DNA from: Globomyces pollinis-pini
Lineage: Eukaryota; Chytridiomycota; Chytridiomycetes; Rhizophydiales; Globomycetaceae
Direction of reading: 5' to 3'
Length of the DNA stretch: 29,408 nucleotides
Assembly: GCA_025399215.1 (NCBI GenBank)
Contig: MU621260.1
Span: forward strand, 8,041-37,448
Positions 22,893-29,408 of this stretch are shown piece after piece; positions within the stretch are counted from its first letter, which is position 1, and the number at the start of each line of letters is the position of its first letter. The translations under genes were made by a program, and so were the position numbers. Under the pieces are notes generated by a model, which had not been told where the DNA came from, did no database searches, and saw only the letters and a program-made list of their open reading frames with translations.

Positions 22893-25597
22893 TCAATAAT
22901 TTTCTTTAGCTTCTGCAGCCAATACTTCATTTTCTTTACGAATAATTCCAAGATGTAAAATTCGATCTCCAGCCATAGCAACGGGATTGGAAGATCGACC
23001 AATATTCTAAATTTAACTTCACTAGATTATTACCACACCAGTATTTGGACAATAAATTTCGTCAACAATGTTACCAAAGATATTCTTGATACGTGCAATC
23101 AATTGTCCTTTTTTGACTATAGTGTTGACTTGTGGGTATCTATGATAAGTAAACATTGTAATTACACTTCCAAAACACCACCAGTTTTAGTATAGATCCA
23201 AAATCCCCTTGAACAGACAATCGTTAGGGGGACACCGGCAGTGAGTTCATCCATATCAGATTTGAACATAGTCAAGTAGTTTAGAATACGCATTACACCT
23301 TGATAAGACCATTGCACGAACTGATTTTGGAATAATTGGGGGTTACCGATTTCCACAGTAATGGCTTTTATACCAATAGAAGCACATGCAGATCGCAAAG
23401 TTCCTAACAGGTTATTTTTCGAACCTTACCGTCTTGACCACTATTATGAAGGATAACTTGAGGCTGTTGAAGTTTAGCAAATACAGCCGAAATAGGATCA
23501 TTCATATCTGCACGAACATAGTACGAATTCACCCTTCCAAACGAAGCTGTATGCAAATCAATCAAATAATTCAACTAGGTTTTAGAATACAGTTAAAGTT
23601 ATACTTGTTTAATGATTTTTGTGAAAATGTTGTGATTGTAAATTTGTGAAGCTGTTCCATTGGCATTTCCTGGGAAATATCGATTCAAGTCCTTTCCATC
23701 CGAGAATTCACGGGCAAATGATAAGTAACCAGGCACATTCACACAAGGCACTGCTACAACCGTACCTTTCAACCGGGATACATCTATATCGGAAATAACT
23801 CGGTGGATGCAAGGAACACCATTCAGCTCATTTCCGTGAACAACCGCTGTTATACCCACCACTGGTCTATGAAAATAAAAGATTGTCGTTTGTTTACCCA
23901 GGTTGAACACCTCGCGCAATAATGACTGGAACTTTGATCCACTCAGATAGCCCTTGTTTGACCATGTTGATCCATGCAGTACTGATTTGACCGGCCGGGA
24001 ACTCTTCAATCACTAAATGATCTCTGATAACAGGTGGAGGAACATCACTTTCATTTCTATATCTGGCACTGAATACTGGTGGCTTATATTTGTGAGCGGA
24101 TTCCCAATATTTGGTGATTAAATGTGTGTTCCCCGATTGATCATTGATTGTTTTCGTCAGTTCGACCAATGAATCTCGCCTGGTGAGTTCCTGCGGAGGA
24201 ACGTTCCACATTGGCTGGTCATCAAAAACAATGATGGACCCTTTCCTAGATTTTGATTTATCAATTGTATCAGTATGAAGTATAGGAGGTGCAAACACAC
24301 CACTTTCTGCTGTCTTTATAGGCTTTAATAAATGGACTTTTATCAATAAAATTGTTGCCTCGATCTCCTCTAAAATAGGTTAATAATATCATAATATTCA
24401 TGCGGTAAGTGTTATAGATGGAAATAAATTAAAAGTTGCTTCTCTCGTGTGCACTCTCATATTAGTTTACTAATAAGTATCATATGATAGTTAATTTGAT
24501 CCTTGAATTTGAGGAAACAGATTGAGAACAGGGGTATTGAAAAAAATATCAATGACATACCATCCAAAGCTTCAATTCCGATTTGATTATCAGTTTCTAA
24601 CGGTGCAGGTTTCAGAATGGGTGTCATATGTAAATCCAAGTTACCAACATGAGGTCGACGACAAATCATTGTCGAATCTTCCTCCAAGATTTGCTTCTTT
24701 GACCCATCAACTGATACTCTAATATTTCCTTTGATAATTAATTGTAAATTTTAAACCTGAAAGAATTAAACCAGTATAGTATTACCTAGCAATTAACTTG
24801 GAAGGTACTCACCTAGGGTTAAATGAATTTTAACTACCTAAATGTTAACAAGGAAAAATCCACCTATTCATTAAAAAAATAAAAGATGGAACCTTTAATG
24901 ACATATAAAACAGTAATATGTGTGGTGGAAGGATCAGCCAGATCAGCCAAATTGTGATTGGAGCAAATAGTTTCCACGCTCATAGTAACCTGATAAAAAT
25001 AAGCTATAAAATAATTCACCTTTGTTTTGTTTTTGTGTGCCATTAAACCAAGGAGGTGAATGGGGGGACCTGGAGCAACATTCGCGTGTGTATTCCAATG
25101 ACCCTGATACTGGTAAGGTACCCATGGTTTCAATTGAATTGGGATTTGATTATCGTGATGAAATAAGTTTAATCTGCCTGTGGGTAATTCGTCTGATAAG
25201 AGCACGACGTATTGGTCATAATCAGGAAATAAGGCAAGATTAGTAGAAGTAGAAATAGTAGATTTTGAAAGTTTCCACAAGAAAGGATCATTCAAAGGAT
25301 TGGCTTCAGCAGGTTCTATTTGTGAGATAAATGGAGCATCATACCAATACAAATAAGGGTAGTTTCACCCAAACCATTCTTCCATTTAGAGGTAGAGTAT
25401 TGACTTTTTGGCAAGATGATAAAGTTATGCTGTGGGTTGCTTAAATCATCGAAGAGAGTGAAGTTATTTAGAGATGATTGAGATAGTAGAGGAGAGGTAA
25501 GGGAATGCGACAGATCAGGGTCTTTAACAGAATTATTAGGATTTCCGGTATTAGAATTTTTGGAAGGAATATTGAGTGGTTCAGTAGATTTGTCCAT
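22893..25597 (-). CDS. HutD domain fused to aspartoacylase/succinylglutamate desuccinylase-type (M14) domain
   Basis: Ten exons join in one frame to 716 residues. A Ser/Asn-rich N-terminus precedes a HutD-like cupin: [10 protein letters not shown] at 71-80 matches the HutD WKNGGGxT motif, followed by [24 protein letters not shown] and a second barrel half ([18 protein letters not shown]). The C-terminal half is a zinc deacylase: VVHGNELNG (H439, E442), DLNRYFPG (R491), DLHTASFGR (H524) and [11 protein letters not shown] with the catalytic Glu. HutD goes with histidine degradation in bacteria, and AstE/AspA enzymes remove acyl groups from acyl-amino acids, so a role with N-acyl or N-formyl glutamate is a reasonable guess. 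Introns are 29, 30, 164 (six units), 191, 31, 30, 26, 26 and 27 nt. The join between halves depends on the 191-nt intron; two separate genes are less likely because all phases agree. Confidence 0.8.
24370..24560 (-). other. 191-nt intron joining the HutD and deacylase halves
   Basis: GTATGT at 24560 to CTATTTTAG at 24370, with TTATTAACC near the end. It holds no internal AG|GT. It is the longest intron here and lies where the two domains meet. Confidence 0.6.
24729..24892 (-). other. Six-unit intron concatemer (29+26+25+27+29+28 nt)
   Basis: On the minus strand the units are 24892-24864, 24863-24838, 24837-24813, 24812-24786, 24785-24757 and 24756-24729. Each starts GT, ends AG and has a TTAAC or TTAAT site about 7-12 nt before its AG. 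The five inner boundaries all read AG|GT (ACCT on the plus strand). Removing the whole 164 nt joins TVLYVIK-G to NIRVSVDG in frame, completing a beta hairpin of the cupin. The units are not alike in sequence beyond their ends and branch-like site. Confidence 0.78.
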
Positions 25598-26345
25598 TGT
25601 AGTGAAGAATTCAAAGATTTATTCAAAGCGTGAACAACCGTTCTTTTTATTCTTTTTTTCATATGAGATCAAGAATCTAATCTCGAATGATTGTTATTGG
25701 GTGTCATTTGAGCAATGAAAGTCATTTCAATATCAACCATAAAGTTGGATCTGATGGTAACTTGTTATGAAACTTTGTGAAATTTGTATTGTAATATATC
25801 AAACGATAAAGTAGATTTCACTGATATATGAAAGTTAAGATACAGAATTAAATAAGACTCACATATCCAATGGATATGTGGATATTATTTTTTAAAAGCG
25901 AATCAAAAACTCATCAAATCTGTCGCATGAACGCTTACTTTAGAGACAACTATAAGCTTATGCAATTATGTATTTTACCCTGTTATAATTTAACCCTTGC
26001 TTCAAGGTCCGATTTGCTACCCAACTAGAACCTATTTTTCCTTTTCCCAATTTGAATATGACGGACTGCCTACGCATCACGATCGAGTTTTGAAACAGTC
26101 GGAACCTAACTGTTGGACTGACTTAGCATTCCGATTATTTTTGCTCAGAGTATCTGTAGCCTAGCGTTTGATTCAAATATTTCTTGATTTATAATACGCT
26201 TGACTTTCCCCTTTTTGACAAATACCCACAAACAATTTTTCCGAATAACTCTAGAATCCGGATACTCATTGAGTTCCCTGATGATAATTTTAGACAATTG
26301 CGGTTGCTATAGAACGCTTGTGGGTCTTAAGTTCATCCCAAAAAC
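25598..26345. other. Divergent intergenic region between HutD-AstE and lipocalin genes
   Basis: I see no gene. A perfect inverted repeat is at 25860-25880 and the lipocalin TATA box follows at 26346. Confidence 0.45.
25860..25880. promoter_or_regulatory. Perfect 10-bp inverted repeat with 1-nt centre
   Basis: CACATATCCA at 25860-25869 and its exact complement TGGATATGTG at 25871-25880. It could be a site for a dimeric regulator of either divergent gene. Confidence 0.45.
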
Positions 26346-26352
26346 TATAAAA
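26346..26352 (+). promoter_or_regulatory. TATA box of the lipocalin gene
   Basis: TATAAAA, 48 nt before the ATG at 26394. Confidence 0.6.
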
Positions 26353-26393
26353 ACAAGCTGATTTCTGTCCAAATTTCAACTACAAATCTTGAA

Positions 26394-27014
26394 ATGAACT
26401 TCTTAACTACTATTGTCCTCGCTACCCTCTCATCTGCTGCCACTACCCCTCTCTGTAACCAACCTGGCCAATTGTGCCCTATCGAAGGTGCCAAGTATCT
26501 CGGTGACTGGTACGAAATTGGAGCTACCCAAATCATCAGAAACACCTTTGAACGCGATTGTGATTGTGTATTGGCCAACTACGTGTTGAAGAACGCTACT
26601 GAAATCGCCGTCACTAACAGCTGCATTAATCCAAAAACTAAAGAACCATCCACCATTGTTGGTACTGCCAAAATCCTATCCAGCTCCCAATTAAAGGTCT
26701 CATTCGGTGATAACTCAGTGGGAGGTCAAATTGGATTATTCTTCCAAAACTTAAGCAAAGATCCAAACTATGTTGTATCCAATGTCTGGGTCGACGAAAA
26801 AGGTAACTATCAACGAGCTTTGGTGACTTCTCCATTACGAAAGGGAGTTCCTGCATTTATCCAAAAGCCATTAGAATTCACATGGATCTTATCCCGTACT
26901 CCATCCATCACACAGGCTGAAATCGACGAAACTCTAGCATATGCTGTTGCATCTGGTTACCATCCTAAAGATGCAGGATTCCGTTTAACTGACCAAGTGA
27001 CTTGCAGAAACTGA
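26394..27014 (+). CDS. Secreted lipocalin (Blc/apolipoprotein D type)
   Basis: An intronless gene of 206 residues. A signal peptide (MNFLTTIVLATLSSAATT) is followed by the lipocalin start motif YLGDWYEIGATQ (GxW at about 36-38). Then come CDCVLANYVLKNATEIAVTN, the mid-barrel strand YVVSNVWVDEKGNYQRALVT, and WILSRTP, which is structurally conserved motif 3 of Blc/ApoD lipocalins. The C-terminal helix (ITQAEIDETLAYAVASGYHP) is also typical. Several cysteines suggest disulfides outside the cell. It should bind a small hydrophobic ligand such as a lipid; the ligand is unknown. TATA box at 26346 and AATAAA at 27019-27024. Confidence 0.9.
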   Translation: MNFLTTIVLATLSSAATTPLCNQPGQLCPIEGAKYLGDWYEIGATQIIRNTFERDCDCVLANYVLKNATEIAVTNSCINPKTKEPSTIVGTAKILSSSQLKVSFGDNSVGGQIGLFFQNLSKDPNYVVSNVWVDEKGNYQRALVTSPLRKGVPAFIQKPLEFTWILSRTPSITQAEIDETLAYAVASGYHPKDAGFRLTDQVTCRN

Positions 27015-27018
27015 AATT

Positions 27019-27024
27019 AATAAA
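27019..27024 (+). terminator. AATAAA poly(A) signal of the lipocalin gene
   Basis: AATAAA 5 nt after the stop codon. Confidence 0.55.
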
Positions 27025-27604
27025 CTATTCAATACATTCAAACTTCTTTTAGATTGAAGTAGTTTATCACAAATTGTAAAGCAGTCTACACCAAGTTGTC
27101 TTTGCTGACTGCTTTTAGCAAGCACATGGCTGATTGTGTCTTTGAGGTGTAATAGAGTTCTATTAATTGCGAGATGTTATACATGACCGAGGATTTCTAA
27201 GGTAGTTGCAGTCATTTTGCATTTCGTTTCGAATGGTCGATTTGCTATAAGAAATGATAGGTTTTATGGCTGGTGATAGGAATTGGAAATCGCAATGGGT
27301 AGTACAACCCAGACATGGATGCATGGTTAACGGCTTTGTTTCCTATATATGGCTGGTTGCGTTCATTTTGCACACATGGCCACTACGGTTTATCCACATG
27401 CTGTCAATGTCTCCTGTTAAGTTGTTGGACTAAAATTATCAATCCATGGATCTTAACTTCATGTATGATTGTTGTAAAGCGTATTTATCAATAGTCAGAT
27501 GATATCTGGCTCTAAAGTGACACATTTTGTCTTTTATTGAAGATTATGGAAGGGCCTGAACGCATGAGGCCCCGTTTCAAATCACACTTTGTGGGTAGCT
27601 AGAA
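27025..27604. other. Intergenic region upstream of the subtilisin gene
   Basis: No gene seen. A GC-rich inverted repeat, GGGCCT at 27552-27557 and AGGCCC at 27667 minus 100 (27567-27572), stands out in AT-rich DNA, 70-90 nt before the ATG. A TATATAT at 27342 has only a 14-codon frame after it. Confidence 0.4.
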
Positions 27605-27610
27605 TATAAA
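27605..27610 (+). promoter_or_regulatory. TATA box of the subtilisin gene
   Basis: TATAAA, 37 nt before the ATG at 27642. Confidence 0.6.
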
Positions 27611-27641
27611 TTGAGCGTTACTAACTGATCAATCCCATAAA

Positions 27642-28847
27642 ATGAAATCTGCATTGGCCTTGATCGCTGCTACCACTGTTTTAGCAAACACCTATATTGT
27701 GCAATTACAACCTTCCGATAGACTTACAGAAAGTGATGGTCCTCTTGATTTAAGTTGGGTTCATGACATCCTTGCAAAAAATCCCGATGAAGATCGAAAT
27801 GAACCATCGAGCATCAATTCCGAATACAATTTCAACGGATTCCAAGGATTTGCTTTAACTGCCAATGAAAGAGCCATCAAGGAACTTTACGCTCATAACC
27901 AGGTTAAACATTTGGTGAAGGAGCGTCCATTGAAATTATACACTCCCCTTCCTGCTGAAAAAGCCCGTGCTGCCGACGCTACCTGGGGTATTGATCGAAT
28001 TGATCAACGCGATTTACCATTAAACAAAATCTACAACTCTCCAGGAGGTCAAGGTGAAAACATAACTGTGTACGTTATTGACACCGGTCTTAAAGCCGAT
28101 CACCCCGAATTTGAAGGTCGAGCAGTGAATGGGCCAGGATTTGTCCACGGTGTCATTACTGAAACATCTCCAGATGATAATGGTCATGGTACACACTGCG
28201 CAGGTACTATTGCCTCCAAGACTTATGGTGTCGCTAAGAAAGCCAAGGTTGTCTCTTTAAAAGTATTTGATAGAACTGGTGGTGGTGATTCGGGTGTGAT
28301 TGCTGCTATTCAATATGTAGCAAAGAATGCTGTACCAGGAAAAACCGTTGTATCTATGTCTTTAGGAACTGACCTTCGAAACTGTGTAGATACTCAAACA
28401 AATCCTACCCAAGAAGTATGTAACAACCCAATCATGAAAGAAGCTCTACGTGCAGCCACTGAATTGAACATACCATTTGCTGTAGCAGCAGGAAATGATG
28501 CTACCGATGCTTGCAGAGTAGCACCAGCTTCAGAACCAAAAGCTTACACTGTTGCATCTTCCACCAGCTCTGACAGACTTTCGGGCTTTTCAAATCACGG
28601 AAAATGTGTCGACATTATTGCTCCTGGTTCATCAATTACATCCACTTGGAACAATGGCCGAACAAACACTATTTCAGGAACTTCAATGGCAACTCCGCAT
28701 GTAGCTGGTGTAATGGCTGTTCTTCTTTCTCAAAGATCATTTGCAACTGTTGAGGAATTGTATGATGCCGTAAGTGCACTGGCAACACCAAACAAATTCA
28801 CTTCACTTCCAGCTGGGACTGTGAACAAATTATTGTTTGTCAAATAG
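27642..28847 (+). CDS. Secreted subtilisin-like serine protease, proteinase K family (S8A)
   Basis: An intronless gene of 401 residues. It has a signal peptide (MKSALALIAATTVLA), then an I9 propeptide to about residue 105 (TYIVQLQPSDRL...VKHLVKERPLKLY). The mature enzyme begins near ATWGIDRIDQRDLPL. The catalytic triad is intact: D147 in YVIDTG, H182 in NGHGTHCAG and S348 in SGTSMATPHVAG, with oxyanion N285 in AAGN. The spacing is that of proteinase K. It should be self-processed and digest proteins outside the cell. TATA box at 27605 and AATAAA at 28854-28859. The neighbouring lipocalin gene is also secreted, intronless and on the same strand, but each has its own promoter. Confidence 0.95.
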   Translation: MKSALALIAATTVLANTYIVQLQPSDRLTESDGPLDLSWVHDILAKNPDEDRNEPSSINSEYNFNGFQGFALTANERAIKELYAHNQVKHLVKERPLKLYTPLPAEKARAADATWGIDRIDQRDLPLNKIYNSPGGQGENITVYVIDTGLKADHPEFEGRAVNGPGFVHGVITETSPDDNGHGTHCAGTIASKTYGVAKKAKVVSLKVFDRTGGGDSGVIAAIQYVAKNAVPGKTVVSMSLGTDLRNCVDTQTNPTQEVCNNPIMKEALRAATELNIPFAVAAGNDATDACRVAPASEPKAYTVASSTSSDRLSGFSNHGKCVDIIAPGSSITSTWNNGRTNTISGTSMATPHVAGVMAVLLSQRSFATVEELYDAVSALATPNKFTSLPAGTVNKLLFVK

Positions 28848-28853
28848 ATTGAA

Positions 28854-28859
28854 AATAAA
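28854..28859 (+). terminator. AATAAA poly(A) signal of the subtilisin gene
   Basis: AATAAA 7 nt after the stop codon. Confidence 0.55.
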
Positions 28860-29408
28860 GGTGATCATTCAACTACAACTTTGTAATTTCACTCTTAAGT
28901 TAGTGTATGTCCTACCAACTTTAAAGATATCACTAAACAAAGGATGATCGTGTAATGAAATGAAAAGTTTCCAGTATTTAAAGACTTGGACTAATTACTT
29001 TCAGTATCAGTGTCTTTATATTCAATCTAAATAATCATTCAACTTTCCACCAACTTCAAAGCTACTATTGCGGTACGGCACACTATAAATAGGGATAGTG
29101 ATTGTAGTATCATACGTTTAAAAAATAGTGCATATCTGGTCTTCATGCAGTCTGATCCAGATAGGCCAGTTTTGGTAACACAAATCAAAAAATTAAATAT
29201 AACGGTAACAGCACCACTGAATAATCCGAATAAGTTCACAGACGTATAAAATTGATGATCAATCGGGATATGATGGAAACACTTACACCTTTAGTGCTTC
29301 ACTATTTAACATGACCCCACACATTTTTGTAGTTCTATCTTCGGCCGACAATTTGGTTAGGGTACCGTGAGGAATAAGGTACTCACGAATTTGAACATTT
29401 TGTATTTA
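28860..29408. other. Right-end region with only weak gene candidates
   Basis: A plus-strand TATAAATA at 29084-29091 is followed, 60 nt on, by an ATG at 29145 that opens a 34-codon frame (MQSDPDRPVLVTQIKKLNIT...). It has no signal peptide and no known motif. On the minus strand an open frame enters from the right edge and ends at 29283. A 66-codon minus-strand frame at 29039-29239 starts with GTG. None is convincing alone. Confidence 0.3.
29283..29405 (-). CDS. Possible last exon of a gene continuing past the window
   Basis: A 40-codon frame enters from the right edge and ends with TAA at 29283; it includes VQIREYLIPHGTLTKLSAED and then RTTKMCGVMLNSEALKV. The residue mix looks like real protein rather than intergenic AT-rich noise. 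AAG|GTGTAAG at the end could instead be a splice donor. I do not recognise the family. Confidence 0.3.
   Translation of the reverse strand: MQNVQIREYLIPHGTLTKLSAEDRTTKMCGVMLNSEALKV

Noticed and set aside
29039..29239. A 66-codon hydrophobic minus-strand frame
   Set aside because: Starts with GTG; no promoter on that strand and no family resemblance.

Overview
The window is nuclear DNA of a eukaryote, AT-rich and densely packed. A fungus, probably an early-diverging one, fits best: there is a proteinase K-type subtilase, single-domain expansin-like secreted proteins with a Lys-Arg (Kex2-type) site, a Wss1 protease with C-terminal SUMO-interacting motifs, a UBP15/USP7 deubiquitinase and a class C (GABA-B-like) receptor. 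The lineage is an inference; no rRNA or marker barcode is present. Genes read in the standard code and fall into two styles. Secreted or surface genes have a TATA box about 35-60 nt before the ATG and almost no introns. Housekeeping genes lack an obvious TATA box and mostly carry many very short introns.

Layout. 1-2316: two tandem expansin-like genes (minus; the first is cut by the window edge) flank a plus-strand gene of possible beta-trefoil fold. 2961-5028: secreted 5'-nucleotidase (minus). 5753-9066: 14-exon TPR-like protein with an SP/TP-rich tail (minus). 9254-9821: ribosomal protein eL32 (minus). 9822-11580: gene-poor stretch with one candidate 39-aa cationic secreted peptide. 11581-12543: Wss1. 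12838-13475: mitochondrial ATP synthase subunit d. 13643-17525: USP7/UBP15 in 20 exons. 17760-19802 (plus): FAD oxidoreductase with a C-terminal BFD-like [2Fe-2S] domain. 19949-22486 (minus): class C GPCR. 22893-25597 (minus): a HutD-aspartoacylase/desuccinylase fusion. 26394-27014 and 27642-28847 (plus): lipocalin and subtilisin, both secreted. The right end holds only weak candidates.

The most striking structure is in the introns. I could place 54 introns in frame-coherent models. Forty-six are 24-39 nt long, and none is 40-64 nt. Of the eight longer ones, four divide exactly into head-to-tail GT...AG units of 25-35 nt joined AG|GT with no exon between them: 2 units (65 nt), 3 units (83 nt), 3 units (85 nt) and 6 units (164 nt). 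This looks like intron concatemers, possibly removed stepwise by a spliceosome limited to about 25-40 nt. In addition, the eL32 start codon is split AT|G and the USP7 stop codon is split T|AA by introns.

The genes do not form one pathway. The secreted set (expansin-like proteins, 5'-nucleotidase, lipocalin, subtilisin, perhaps the small peptide) would suit an organism that digests or invades another cell or wall material, but that is inference.
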